64,000 nucleotides of DNA from Acetohalobium arabaticum DSM 5501 (GCF_000144695.1 NC_014378.1:1726043-1790042), one strand, 5' to 3'. Shown: positions 27,762 to 35,768, numbered from the stretch's first letter. Numbers and translations: made by a program. Notes: generated from the letters alone by a model not told the origin.

Positions 27762-27790
27762 TTGATAAATATTGAAATTTAAGTTATAAT
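27762..27790 (+). promoter_or_regulatory. Predicted promoter of the 2H phosphoesterase gene
   Basis: Plus strand TTGATA, 17 bases, TATAAT, followed by a GTGGAGG ribosome site at 27815-27821 and the ATG at 27829. A near-consensus sigma-A promoter. Confidence 0.65.
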
Positions 27791-27828
27791 TTAGGATAAT
27801 AATATTATATTTAAGTGGAGGAAAAACT

Positions 27829-28395
27829 ATGGTTGAACCAGCAGAGTTAGATAAAGAAGTATTCATCGTATTAACACTTGACTATGATGACTTAACACCT
27901 GCTTTAAAGATCCAAGAAAGTATAGCTGAATATTATAATTTATATGAAGATGGTCAGTATCCGGAACTCCATATAACTTTAGACCGGATTAATAAAGACT
28001 CAATTCAACAGGCGAAGAAAATTTTAGAGAAAATAGCTAAAGATACTCAACCAGTTCCGATTGCTATCAGTAATTTTGAATGCTTTAAACTCAGTAACTC
28101 ATTAGTATTGAAAGTAGATGAGACCCAAGCACTAGTTAAACTAGCTAACAAGATCCATAACCAGCTTTCGACTAATGGACTTTCAACTATAGATGATTAT
28201 GTAGACTGGAATTTTCATATTACTTTAGTAAACAATCACTTTACAGATAATAAAATTTCTGATTTTGAATTTAATACACTCTGTTCTGTTTTAGATGGGC
28301 TTGAATCTCCTATCTCCACTACGGCTAAAAGTATTGAAATCTGGCAGCCTACGCTTAATCCGGAGGAGAAACAGGTGGCTTCTTTTAAATTGTAA
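27829..28395 (+). CDS. 2H phosphoesterase superfamily protein (2'-5' RNA ligase-like)
   Basis: 188 residues. Two H-x-T motifs define the 2H fold: ELHITLDRIN (~46-55) and WNFHITLVNNH (about 126-136), each in a hydrophobic strand. 2H enzymes open or form cyclic phosphate and 2'-5' bonds in RNA or nucleotides; the substrate here cannot be told. One of only two genes on the plus strand in the window, with its own promoter and a GGAGG site. It divides yraN from rnhB, where many Firmicutes keep an FlhB-like gene. Confidence 0.8.
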   Translation: MVEPAELDKEVFIVLTLDYDDLTPALKIQESIAEYYNLYEDGQYPELHITLDRINKDSIQQAKKILEKIAKDTQPVPIAISNFECFKLSNSLVLKVDETQALVKLANKIHNQLSTNGLSTIDDYVDWNFHITLVNNHFTDNKISDFEFNTLCSVLDGLESPISTTAKSIEIWQPTLNPEEKQVASFKL

Positions 28396-28467
28396 TCACG
28401 TGCATAAACTTAATGTATATTTTGCTAGTTAATTTATTCTTTATTAGATATAATACTGCACTTTAAA

Positions 28468-28615
28468 GTTGATATATTTCAAACGCTGCCAAAATCAGCC
28501 CTCATCAATTAGCAATAAATTATGTCTAGAACTATAGAGTGAAAATTCTACTTTTTATATGCTAATAACTTATTTATTTGGGGCTGCTTTAAGTTGCTTT
28601 TTGAAATATATCAAC
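28468..28615. repeat. Solo copy (D) of the 148-bp palindromic module
   Basis: Left arm begins GTTGATATATTTCAAACG and reaches AAAATCAGCCC; the right arm GGGGCTGCTTTAAG..TTTGAAATATATCAAC is its imperfect complement. It is the same module as the third hairpin of the long repeats at 30611-30756, 44.9-45.1 kb and 47.85-48.0 kb, but in the opposite orientation and without the rest of that element. The stem differs from the other copies in matched positions (TTTCAA/TTGAAA against TTGCAA/TTGCAA). The rest of the 28396-28690 gap shows no gene. Confidence 0.8.
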
Positions 28616-28690
28616 AATTTATCACAATTTAGTTTAAGTTAACGTCTATGGAATTATGATTAAAAATCAACTATTGAAAGGATGAATAAA

Positions 28691-29014
28691 ATGATCATTA
28701 CTACTACTGATAAGATAGCTTATAGAAAGATTAAAGAAACTCTAGGAGTTGTTAGAGGTAATACGATTAGAGCCCGCCACATTGGAAATGATATTTTAGC
28801 TATGCTAAGAAATCTTATAGGCGGTGAAGTCAAAGAATATACCGGAATGATCAGTGAGGCTAGAGAGGAAGCTTTTGAGCGTATGAATCAGGAAGCTGAA
28901 GAGTTAGAAGCAGATGCTATTCTTAATGTACGGTTTACTACTTCTCAGGTGATGGGCGGAGCAGCAGAAATTTTGGCTTATGGAACGGCGGTAAAGTTGG
29001 AGAGAAGGGAGTAA
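28691..29014 (+). CDS. YbjQ/UPF0145 family protein
   Basis: About 107 residues matching the UPF0145 (YbjQ) heavy-metal-binding-like fold: IAYRKIKETLGVVRGNTIRARHIGNDILA, KEYTGMISEAREEAFERMNQEAEELEADAILNVRFTTSQVM and a C-terminal AEILAYGTAVKLE. Members form pentameric rings; function is unknown. ATG 28691 is used because it lies eight bases after GAAAGG, while the in-frame ATG at 28682 touches that site. Plus-strand gene, convergent with the small gene at 29052. Confidence 0.85.
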   Translation: MIITTTDKIAYRKIKETLGVVRGNTIRARHIGNDILAMLRNLIGGEVKEYTGMISEAREEAFERMNQEAEELEADAILNVRFTTSQVMGGAAEILAYGTAVKLERRE

Positions 29015-29016
29015 AA

Positions 29017-29052
29017 AAGTTATATCCATCCCTATCAGAACAGATATAACTT
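29017..29052 (-). terminator. Terminator of the rnhB transcription unit
   Basis: Minus strand AAGTTATATC and GATATAACTT form a 10-bp stem around a 16-base loop, followed by TTTTT. It lies between convergent ybjQ and the 78-codon gene and is oriented to stop minus-strand transcription; on the plus strand it lacks a U-run. Confidence 0.8.
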
Positions 29053-29288
29053 CAGACTCGTACATCTATTGAATTGTCACCGATCTCTCCATCATAATGC
29101 CGGTTTAATACTTTTAAAACAACAGTATTCTTATACTTACCTTTAACCTGGACCTTAACCTTCTCACCTACTTCCAGTTCCGTTAAGACTCTGGCCTCTA
29201 AAGCATAATGGCCGAAGTTAATCACCGCCGTCTTCGCCTTCACCTCCAGCACCATTCCGCTCAGAATATCTCCCTGCTTTAATTTCAT
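29052..29288 (-). CDS. Small OB-like protein downstream of rnhB (hypothetical)
   Basis: 78 residues, LKQGDILSGMVLEVKAKTAVINFGHYALEARVLTELEVGEKVKVQVKGKY, a beta-rich pattern like the OB-like segment before the hook domain of FliK-related proteins. In many Clostridia a FliK-like gene and an FlhB-like gene follow rnhB, so this may be a shortened survivor of that pair. That is inference. It starts by overlapping the rnhB end region (AGGTGAAAGTAG-ATG). No enzyme motif. Confidence 0.6.
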   Translation of the reverse strand: MKLKQGDILSGMVLEVKAKTAVINFGHYALEARVLTELEVGEKVKVQVKGKYKNTVVLKVLNRHYDGEIGDNSIDVRV

Positions 29289-29294
29289 CTACTT

Positions 29295-30242
29295 TCACCT
29301 TAACTCCTGTCTTCGCTGTGAAAAGATATTACGCAGCTCTTTTAGTTCAAACTCCGATAATAAATCAACACATTCTTTTACGCTGGCAGCAATTGATTCT
29401 AATTCATCAATCGAGTCCGCTTGCTTTAATCCTTCTTCAAAGAGATAATAGTCCTCACCTAATGCTGCTTCCCTCACCTTACTAAAGGAATACCTATGTA
29501 TCGGACAGGGACCGTGTTCTTCTAGGGCAGCAATATGGTCAGCTGTTCCATAGCCTTTATGCTGGACAAAGTTATACTCTGGATACTCCTGATCATACTC
29601 TACTAACATGCGGTCTCTGGTTACTTTCGCAATAATCGATGCTGCAGCTATCGAAACACTCCGCTGATCGCCGTCGACTAGCCTCCGCTGCTCAATCCCG
29701 ATTTCTGGAATCTCCTCGCCGTCAACCAACAGATAATCAGGAGTCTGCTCTAAATTAGAAATTGCTTCCCGCATGGCCTGGTAATTGGCATTCCGAATAT
29801 TAACCTCATCTATGCGGTCAGAATCAACAAGACCGACTCCAATATCCACAGCTTCCTCCTGTAACTTCGCAAAGAACTCTTCTCTCTTAGCTTCCGATAA
29901 CTGTTTAGAATCATTCAACCCAGGCATCCAGATATCCTCCGGCAGAATAACTACTGCTGCTGCTACTGGACCGGCTAAAGGACCCCGTCCTGCTTCATCT
30001 ACACCGCCGATTAACTGATAACCTCTATTAGCTAAATCATCTTCAAACTGCTTCATTTCCCGAAACTTCTCTTTCTTTTGAGCTACCCGCTGCTTCTTAC
30101 GCTGGTAACGTTTAGCCAACTGCTGAACACCTTTGCGGGAATCAGCTGTTAGTTCAGCTAGTAATTCTTCAGAAACTGCCGTCAGTTCCATCTTCTCTAA
30201 TTCAGCTTTTAGCTCTTTAATCGTCATTTCTGATACTTGCAT
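29295..30242 (-). CDS. rnhB: Ribonuclease HII, with N- and C-terminal extensions
   Basis: About 315 residues. The catalytic DEDD set is present: GGVDEAGRGPLAGPVAAAVVIL (Asp-Glu), LVDGEEIP (Asp), and ITRDRM-type VTRDRMLVEYDQEYPEYNF (Asp). RNase HII cleaves RNA in DNA hybrids and single ribonucleotides. It has the ~85-residue N-terminal helical domain seen in Bacillus RnhB plus about 60 extra C-terminal residues (LGEDYYLFEEGLKQADSIDELE..). ATG 30242 follows GGAG. A 19-bp palindrome lies upstream at 30261-30279. Confidence 0.93.
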   Translation of the reverse strand: MQVSEMTIKELKAELEKMELTAVSEELLAELTADSRKGVQQLAKRYQRKKQRVAQKKEKFREMKQFEDDLANRGYQLIGGVDEAGRGPLAGPVAAAVVILPEDIWMPGLNDSKQLSEAKREEFFAKLQEEAVDIGVGLVDSDRIDEVNIRNANYQAMREAISNLEQTPDYLLVDGEEIPEIGIEQRRLVDGDQRSVSIAAASIIAKVTRDRMLVEYDQEYPEYNFVQHKGYGTADHIAALEEHGPCPIHRYSFSKVREAALGEDYYLFEEGLKQADSIDELESIAASVKECVDLLSEFELKELRNIFSQRRQELR

Positions 30243-30260
30243 ATTTGTTTCACTCCAGAT

Positions 30261-30279
30261 GTATATCAACTTGATATAC
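30261..30279. other. 19-bp palindrome upstream of rnhB
   Basis: GTATATCAA-C-TTGATATAC, a perfect inverted repeat with one central base. Its arms equal the outer TTGATATA/TATATCAA ends of the neighbouring long repeat, so it looks like two repeat ends joined head to head, possibly a scar of an internally deleted copy. An operator for rnhB is an alternative. Confidence 0.6.
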
Positions 30280-30302
30280 TTTTTTAATTAACTTACTCTT
30301 TA

Positions 30303-30779
30303 TTGATATATTGTTGCAGTTTCAAGATATTGCAGTGATAGTCAATATGTATCCGCCGCTTGTCGTTCGCTCAACATCCTGTTTCGCTCACTGTCAAAAA
30401 CTGGCCCTCCATCGTCCATGATTCCGGGCCAGTTTTAAAAGTCGCTCTGGACACATATTGACTATTGATAATAAAACACATTGCTGTGATTATTTCTAAT
30501 GAGAGTTGCTGTAAACATATACGGAGAAATTTCCAGGCTGTGGTTACAGCACAGAAATTTCATTGGGTTGGTTTTTAACGCTTCCTCAGATTATTTTGCA
30601 CAATTTTATTGTTGATATCTTGCAACAAGCGACTTTAAAGCAGCCCCATAAGAGAAAATAATTAACATATAAAGTAGGGATTCAAACTGTAGCTATAAGA
30701 TTAATTTATTGCTAATTAATCAGGGCTGATTTTCGGAGCGTTTGCAAGATATCAACTCTAAACTGCAACAATATATCAA
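30303..30779. repeat. Long structured repeat, copy A (477 bp)
   Basis: Bounded by a perfect 20-bp terminal inverted repeat (ttgatatattgttgcagttt and its complement). Inside are a hairpin at 30339-30464 with inner stem AAAACTGGCCC / GGGCCAGTTTT, a second hairpin (about 30500-30573, TTGCTGTAA..TTACAGCA), and a 146-bp palindromic module (30611-30756, GTTGATATCTTGCAA / TTGCAAGATATCAAC). No transposase or other convincing reading frame. It truncates rbgA: the first 20 codons of that gene abut its right end. Confidence 0.9.
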
Positions 30780-30844
30780 TTATACTTTATTCTATTTAAC
30801 TTTTCTTTAGCTTTAGCCATATGACCGGGATACCAGTTTATCAT
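30776..30844 (-). pseudogene. rbgA: Relic of rbgA (ylqF): first ~20 codons only
   Basis: On the minus strand, after a GGTGG ribosome site, an ATG at 30844 opens MINWYPGHMAKAKEKLNRIK, the conserved N-terminus of the RbgA/YlqF ribosome-assembly GTPase (family form M-x-x-W-[FY]-P-G-H-M-x-K-A). The frame then runs into the end of repeat A, reads two more codons and stops. Nothing of the remaining ~260 codons, including the permuted GTPase motifs, is found before rnhB. The lepB-rbgA-rnhB position is canonical, so a resident gene was lost here. Confidence 0.88.
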
Positions 30845-30859
30845 CTCTGCCACCTGCTT

Positions 30860-31375
30860 TTAATTAATTGTTCCTATTCTAGTAATCGGCCAGAATCTAA
30901 ACAAAGCCTTGCCTACTATATTCTCGCGGGGTACAAAGCCCCAGAATCGACTATCCTCACTATTATTGCGGTTATCACCTAAAACAAAATAGTTATTAGG
31001 CGGAACTTTAATCTTATGATAATCGCTATAGCCTTGATTTAAAGTATAATCTTCTTTAAGTGGCTCTCCATTAACATAGACTGTACCCTCAAGAATCTTT
31101 ACTGTATCACCAGGTAAACCAATTACCCGCTTAATGAATTTTTTATGAGGGTCAACAGGATACTTAAAGACAATGATATCAAAACGCTGAGGAGCTTGGA
31201 AATGATAGATGAATTTATTAACAAAGATTCGATCACCAGGTTTTAATGTAGGCTGCATCGAACCTGAAGGAATAAAAAATGCCTGAACAATAAAGGTAAT
31301 AATCAAAAAAGATAAGATAATAGCAATAACTACTGCTTCTAAGTACTCCTTAAAATCTGCCTTTGAAATTCCCAT
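30860..31375 (-). CDS. lepB: Signal peptidase I
   Basis: 171 residues, type I signal peptidase. One membrane anchor (LEAVVIAIILSFLIITFIVQAFF, ~12-34). Catalytic Ser39 in PSGSMQPTL and Lys82 in FIKRVIGLPGD, plus FVLGDNRNNSEDSRFWGFV. It releases signal peptides from secreted proteins. Lies between rplS and the rbgA relic, as in other Firmicutes. ATG follows a weak GGATG-rich site. Short form typical of Gram-positives. Confidence 0.96.
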   Translation of the reverse strand: MGISKADFKEYLEAVVIAIILSFLIITFIVQAFFIPSGSMQPTLKPGDRIFVNKFIYHFQAPQRFDIIVFKYPVDPHKKFIKRVIGLPGDTVKILEGTVYVNGEPLKEDYTLNQGYSDYHKIKVPPNNYFVLGDNRNNSEDSRFWGFVPRENIVGKALFRFWPITRIGTIN

Positions 31376-31414
31376 CGGCTATTTTCATCCTTTCAAAATA
31401 TAAAGATATATAAA

Positions 31415-31441
31415 AGAGGACAGGCCTGCAGCCGGTCCTCT
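31415..31441 (-). terminator. Terminator after rplS
   Basis: Minus strand AGAGGAC..GTCCTCT stem followed by TTTTATAT, between the rplS stop and lepB. Suggests rplS is transcribed mostly as a single gene. Confidence 0.75.
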
Positions 31442-31456
31442 CCCTTATAATCATTA

Positions 31457-31819
31457 TTATACTTCTTCTTTGGCTTCACGCTTCTCTTTAACTCGAGCAT
31501 TCTTACCGCGCCGCTGGCGAAGATAAAACAGCTTAGAACGATTAACATCTCCCCGCTTAACAATTTCAATCTTATCAATCTTAGGCGAATGAACCGGGAA
31601 GATTCGTTCAATACCAACACCGTGAGAAATCTTACGTACAGTAAAAGTTTCTCTAACTCCTCCACCTTTACGTTGAATAACAATTCCTTCAAACAACTGG
31701 ATTCTTTCAGCTCCGCCTTCTTCAACCTTTACGTGGACAGATACTGTATCTCCAGATTGAAAATCAGGAATATTATCTTTCATATTATCTTCTTCTACAG
31801 CTTTAAGTAGTTCTTCCAT
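31457..31819 (-). CDS. rplS: 50S ribosomal protein L19
   Basis: About 120 residues. Core sequence [84 protein letters not shown] is ordinary L19, which sits at the 30S-50S interface. The ATG at 31819 follows AAGGAGGG; an earlier in-frame codon at 31837 lies upstream of that site. It has its own promoter and leader hairpin and is followed by a terminator, so it looks like an independently regulated gene inside the trmD-lepB order. Confidence 0.96.
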   Translation of the reverse strand: MEELLKAVEEDNMKDNIPDFQSGDTVSVHVKVEEGGAERIQLFEGIVIQRKGGGVRETFTVRKISHGVGIERIFPVHSPKIDKIEIVKRGDVNRSKLFYLRQRRGKNARVKEKREAKEEV

Positions 31820-31861
31820 CAAACTCCCTCCTTCCATTGGACGTTCATATTTTATAATAAA

Positions 31862-31881
31862 ATAGAGGACCGCCTCTATTC
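31862..31881 (-). terminator. Leader hairpin of rplS (terminator or attenuator)
   Basis: Minus strand AATAGAGG-CGGT-CCTCTATT followed by TTATT. It begins only a few bases after the predicted transcription start of rplS (promoter 31894-31922), so besides ending read-through from the trmD operon it could act as an attenuator. L19 leader autoregulation is known in Firmicutes; similarity to those leaders was not established here. Confidence 0.6.
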
Positions 31882-31893
31882 ATACAGAGCATA

Positions 31894-31922
31894 TTATAAC
31901 ACAGACGTCGGTTAATTACAAG
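31894..31922 (-). promoter_or_regulatory. Predicted promoter of rplS
   Basis: Minus strand TTGTAA, 17 bases, TATAAT. It lies just after the stop of the methyltransferase gene and ~75 bases before the rplS start. Confidence 0.7.
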
Positions 31923-31935
31923 CAATAGCTAAAAT

Positions 31936-32505
31936 TTATCTCCACCATTCTTCACCAACTAATCTATCCAGAATAATCGAAGCAGCACTGCGGACTGATA
32001 AATGGTTATAATCACCTCTGCCATAAATCGGTTCTAAAATATAATCAGCTTCTTCAATTACCTCTTGTGTTAAACCCCAGCCAGTACCTAAAAGAATTAA
32101 ATAAGGACGCTGATCTGTAGCAATATCATCTCTCAAATCTTTATAACCAATAGTATTCTCATACTTACGGGCATCAGTAGCAATCACTACAGGCTCTTTT
32201 CCCGTTTCAGCTTCTATCTCATTGAGTACTGCTTCTAGATCCGGCTTAATTTCAACTACTTTAAAAGCCTCCTGCCGGTCAGAATTATATTCAGCACCAA
32301 AGTCACTACTCCAGTAATTCTGCATCTTTTTGACAAATTCCTGCTGGGAATCAAGATGATTAACAATATAATATTTATCTAAGTTATAAGTTCGACTAAC
32401 CCGGGCAATATCATGCAGATCAAAATTCGTCACTGTAGTAGTGATAACTTCCATATTCTTATTATAAACAGGATTATGTATGAGACTTAAATAGATTTCT
32501 GAAAT
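31936..32505 (-). CDS. SPOUT-type RNA methyltransferase (Methyltrn_RNA_4), probable AUU start
   Basis: About 189 residues. SEIYLSLIHNPVYNKNMEVITTTVTNFDLHDIARVSRTYNLDKYYIVNHL at the start and ILLGTGWGLTQEVIEEADYILEPIYGRGDYNHLSVRSAASIILDRL at the end carry the SPOUT knot motifs (LLGTGWGL; G..DYNHLSVRSA) of a family usually encoded next to trmD. RNA target unknown. A GTG at 32514 overlaps the AGGAGG site; eight bases after that site is ATT (32505), which aligns with the usual start of the family (M-S-E-I-Y-L). The start call is inference. Confidence 0.85.
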   Translation of the reverse strand: MSEIYLSLIHNPVYNKNMEVITTTVTNFDLHDIARVSRTYNLDKYYIVNHLDSQQEFVKKMQNYWSSDFGAEYNSDRQEAFKVVEIKPDLEAVLNEIEAETGKEPVVIATDARKYENTIGYKDLRDDIATDQRPYLILLGTGWGLTQEVIEEADYILEPIYGRGDYNHLSVRSAASIILDRLVGEEWWR

Positions 32506-32517
32506 TACTGCCACCTC

Positions 32518-33252
32518 CTACTTGTCCAACTCTTTTTTTATATTACTTAATAACTCTCTTTCTTCATCTGATAACTCGACTTCCTCCAAAAGATCCGGAC
32601 GGCGCAGCAAGGTCCGCTTCAATGCCTGCTTCTTACGCCAATCAGCTATTTTCTGATGATCACCGCTTAAAAGAACTTCCGGTACTTCCAGACTGCGGTA
32701 TTTACGGGGGCGAGTATAATGAGGATAATCCAAAATACCATGGTAGAATGAATCCTCTACAGCTGACTGGTGGGTTCCTAATACTCCAGGTATCATGCGA
32801 GCTACAGCATCGATCACTACCATAGCCGATAATTCTCCACCGGTTAAGACATAATCACCGATAGATATTTCTTCATCAACCACCTCTTTTCTCACTCGTT
32901 CATCTACTCCTTCATATCTACCACAGAGTAGAACTAAATGCTCCTCCTCAGCTAATTCTTTAGCTATCTTTTGATCAAAAGTCTTCCCCTGAGGAGAGAG
33001 AAAGATTACCTTACTTTCATCACTTTCAACATCCTCAACAGCTCTAAAGATCGGCTCCGGCTTCATTACCATGCCGGCACCACCGCCGTAAGGAGCATCA
33101 TCAACATTATTATGTTTATTCTGGGCAAAACTGCGGATATCAGTAATATCTATCTTGATTAATTCCTCATTCTGGGCCCGCTTTAAAATGCTTTCATTCA
33201 ACGGCCCAGTAAACATCTCCGGAAAAATAGTCAAAATATGAAACTTAAGCAT
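32518..33252 (-). CDS. trmD: tRNA (guanine-N1)-methyltransferase TrmD
   Basis: 244 residues. [51 protein letters not shown] and [29 protein letters not shown] contain the SAM-binding trefoil knot of TrmD. It methylates G37 of tRNAs to prevent frameshifting. Start is adjacent to the end of rimM. Standard order rpsP-khpA-rimM-trmD. Confidence 0.97.
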   Translation of the reverse strand: MLKFHILTIFPEMFTGPLNESILKRAQNEELIKIDITDIRSFAQNKHNNVDDAPYGGGAGMVMKPEPIFRAVEDVESDESKVIFLSPQGKTFDQKIAKELAEEEHLVLLCGRYEGVDERVRKEVVDEEISIGDYVLTGGELSAMVVIDAVARMIPGVLGTHQSAVEDSFYHGILDYPHYTRPRKYRSLEVPEVLLSGDHQKIADWRKKQALKRTLLRRPDLLEEVELSDEERELLSNIKKELDK

Positions 33253-33759
33253 TTAAATCAATCCTTTAATCGGCTTAATTACCATTTCTTTAGCTTCAAG
33301 ATCAATCTGTTTGATAACTTCTTTAGTCCCAGGAATCAAATGTTCCTTACTTCCTGACTGTACTACATAGACATCATTACTGCCTGTCTCCAGAATATCC
33401 GTCACTTTTCCTAGATTTTGGCCGTCAACAGTAACTACCTTTAAATCTATAATCTCATGCAAATAATAGTGGCCTTCAGGTAATTCAATCGCTTCCGATT
33501 CAGGAATCTTAACCATAAAGTCTTTATGTTCAATAGCAGTTCCGATATCATCAAATTCTGCAAACTTAAGTACAATAAACTGCTTGTGATACCTCATATC
33601 CTCAACAATTACTTCTTCTTTCTTATTATCTTTAACTAAAATAGCCCGTTCTAAAAACTCAAACCGCTCCGGATAATCAGTTAATGGAAGCACTCTTACT
33701 TCTCCTTTATTGCCCTGATGTCTAGTAATCTTTCCAATATCGATCAATTCCTCGTCCAC
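33253..33759 (-). CDS. rimM: Ribosome maturation factor RimM
   Basis: About 168 residues. N-terminal ITRHQGNKGEVRVLPLTDYPERFE and a PRC-barrel C-terminal part (GHYYLHEIIDLKVVTVDGQNLGKVTDILETGSNDVYVVQ) define RimM, which helps mature the 30S head domain. The start is GTG 33759, five bases after AGAGGTGG; another GTG at 33768 falls inside that site. A hairpin separates it from khpA. Confidence 0.95.
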   Translation of the reverse strand: MDEELIDIGKITRHQGNKGEVRVLPLTDYPERFEFLERAILVKDNKKEEVIVEDMRYHKQFIVLKFAEFDDIGTAIEHKDFMVKIPESEAIELPEGHYYLHEIIDLKVVTVDGQNLGKVTDILETGSNDVYVVQSGSKEHLIPGTKEVIKQIDLEAKEMVIKPIKGLI

Positions 33760-33800
33760 TCTAACCACCTCTTTTTCATTGTCTTCTATAATAGAGAAGA

Positions 33801-33819
33801 GCTAGAGTTAAACTCTAGC
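33801..33819 (-). terminator. Hairpin between khpA and rimM
   Basis: GCTAGAGTT-A-AACTCTAGC, a nearly loop-less inverted repeat, followed on the minus strand by CTCTTCTCTATTATAG. The U-tract is poor, so partial termination or mRNA processing is more likely than a full stop. Confidence 0.5.
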
Positions 33820-33840
33820 CCTTTTAGACAGCACTCAATT

Positions 33841-34071
33841 CTATTGAATAATCTCTACAATAACTCGTTTGCCTTCTTTAGTAGCTGCTGCTTTGACTAC
33901 TGTTCGAATTGCTTTAGCAATCCTTCCTTGCTTACCGATTACCTTACCCATATCTTCCTCGGCAACCTGCAGTTCAAGGATGACAGATTTAGAACCTTCA
34001 ACCTGGTTAACATTTACTTCTTCTGGGTTATCAACTATGTTACGGGCAATTAGTTCTACTAATTCCTTCAT
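33841..34071 (-). CDS. khpA: KH-domain RNA-binding protein KhpA
   Basis: About 76 residues: a single KH domain with the GxxG loop in VIGKQGRIAKAIRTVVKAAATKEGKRVIVEI. KhpA (YlqC) works with KhpB in RNA binding and cell-division control in Firmicutes. ATG 34071 is preferred over a GTG at 34083 that touches the GAGGAGG site. Conserved position between rpsP and rimM. Confidence 0.93.
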   Translation of the reverse strand: MKELVELIARNIVDNPEEVNVNQVEGSKSVILELQVAEEDMGKVIGKQGRIAKAIRTVVKAAATKEGKRVIVEIIQ

Positions 34072-34100
34072 TCTCCCAGCCACCTCCTCAAGCAGTGAGG

Positions 34101-34370
34101 TTACTTATTCTTTAGCTCATCAAACTTCTCCATAATACCTTGATCTTTAAACAAGTTCTTAACAGTACTAGAAGGCTTAGCTCCATTCTGCAGCCATTCT
34201 AATGCTTTCTCCTGTTTAATATCAACAGTTTCAGGTTCTGTAGTTGGATCATAATGGCCTAATTCCTCAATAAACCTGCCATCACGTGAATCACGAGAAT
34301 CAGCAACTACTAATCTATAAGAAGCATCTCTATTAGCTCCCATTCTTCTCAATCTAATCTTAACTGCCAT
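34101..34370 (-). CDS. rpsP: 30S ribosomal protein S16
   Basis: About 89 residues: [72 protein letters not shown] (landmarks [20 protein letters not shown] and WLQNGAKPS) is ordinary S16. ATG 34370 follows AGGAGG at eight bases; two upstream ATG/near-start codons sit closer. Part of ffh-rpsP-khpA-rimM-trmD. Confidence 0.97.
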   Translation of the reverse strand: MAVKIRLRRMGANRDASYRLVVADSRDSRDGRFIEELGHYDPTTEPETVDIKQEKALEWLQNGAKPSSTVKNLFKDQGIMEKFDELKNK

Positions 34371-34406
34371 CTTCATCACCTCCTCTAATTAATGAAAAAT
34401 ATCTAT

Positions 34407-35768
34407 TTACATGAAAGGAAACTTATTACCAAGACCGCCGAGGCCACCGCCTCCACCGCCCATGCCTTGCTGCATATCATTAAGCTGCTTCATCATCTTT
34501 TGGGCCTGCTTAAACTGTTTTAAAAGACGGTTTACATCCTGCACTTCAGTTCCGCTGCCATTAGCAATTCTACGGCGGCGGCTGCCGTTGATGATGCTTG
34601 GATCTCTTTTTTCCTCAGTCGTCATAGAGCTTATAATTGCTTCAATCTGGTCTAGATGCTCTTCACCCATATCCAGGTTATCCAACTGCTTGATCTTACC
34701 CATACCCGGAATCATATCCATTATCTGATCCAAGGGGCCCATATTCCGAATCTGACTCATCTGGTCTAAAAAGTCATCCAGAGTAAACTCCTCTTTCCTC
34801 AGCTTCTCCTCCAACTCTTTAGCCTTTTCGGCATCAATATTCTCTTCAGCCTTCTCAATCAGGCTCAGCATATCACCCATGCCCAGAATTCTTGATGCCA
34901 TTCGGTCCGGATGGAATGGCTCCAGATCATCTAACTTTTCACCGGTACCGACAAACTTAATCGGCCGTCCGGTTACTTTTCGGATTGAAAGCGCCGCTCC
35001 ACCGCGGGCATCACCGTCTAACTTAGTTAAAGTAATACCATCAACTCCTAAGGCATCATCGAAACTTTCTGCTACATTAACAGCATCCTGTCCTGTCATA
35101 GCATCAACAACTAACAGAATCTCCTGCGGATTAACAGCTGCTTTAATATCTTTTAGCTCACCCATCAATTCTTCATCTATATGGAGCCGTCCGGCTGTAT
35201 CTATAATAACTACATCCCGACCATTGGACTCAGCATGACTGACTCCTGCTTTAGCAATATCGACAGGATCCTGCTTATCACCCATAGAGAAGACCGGTTG
35301 ATCCAGCCTCTCACCTAAAACCTGCAACTGCTTAATTGCTGCCGGACGATAGACATCGCCTGCTACCAATAAAGGTCTACGGCCATTCTTATGAAGATGT
35401 TTAGCTAACTTACCAACAGTAGTTGTCTTACCAGCACCCTGCAGTCCAACTAACATAATTACCGTCGGAGGATCAGAAGCTATACTTAATTTACTCTGGG
35501 TCCCCCCCATCAAATCAGTCAATTCCTCATTAACAATCTTAATTACCTGTTGGGCCGGCGTTAAGCTATCCATTACTTCCTTGCCTACTGCCCGCTCCTC
35601 TATATCACTGATGAAATTCTTAACTACTTTGAAGTTAACATCAGCTTCTAATAAAGCCAGTTTAACTTCTCTCAGAGCAGACTTCACATCTTTTTCAGAT
35701 AACTTCCCTTTCCCGCGCAGCTTATCAAAGGTATCCTGTAATTTATCAGCTAAACCTTCAAAGATCAC
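34407..35768 (-). CDS. ffh: Signal recognition particle protein Ffh
   Basis: 453 residues. The N and G domains include [15 protein letters not shown] (Walker A), [13 protein letters not shown] and [15 protein letters not shown]. The C-terminal M domain has [30 protein letters not shown] and ends in Gly- and Met-rich sequence. Ffh with 4.5S RNA targets nascent membrane proteins to FtsY (36213-37322). Start is GTG after AGGAGG. No 4.5S RNA gene was seen. Confidence 0.97.
   Translation of the reverse strand: MIFEGLADKLQDTFDKLRGKGKLSEKDVKSALREVKLALLEADVNFKVVKNFISDIEERAVGKEVMDSLTPAQQVIKIVNEELTDLMGGTQSKLSIASDPPTVIMLVGLQGAGKTTTVGKLAKHLHKNGRRPLLVAGDVYRPAAIKQLQVLGERLDQPVFSMGDKQDPVDIAKAGVSHAESNGRDVVIIDTAGRLHIDEELMGELKDIKAAVNPQEILLVVDAMTGQDAVNVAESFDDALGVDGITLTKLDGDARGGAALSIRKVTGRPIKFVGTGEKLDDLEPFHPDRMASRILGMGDMLSLIEKAEENIDAEKAKELEEKLRKEEFTLDDFLDQMSQIRNMGPLDQIMDMIPGMGKIKQLDNLDMGEEHLDQIEAIISSMTTEEKRDPSIINGSRRRRIANGSGTEVQDVNRLLKQFKQAQKMMKQLNDMQQGMGGGGGGLGGLGNKFPFM

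Noticed and set aside
31393..31725. 110-codon minus-strand frame over rplS
   Set aside because: Shadow frame of rplS that also runs through its terminator.
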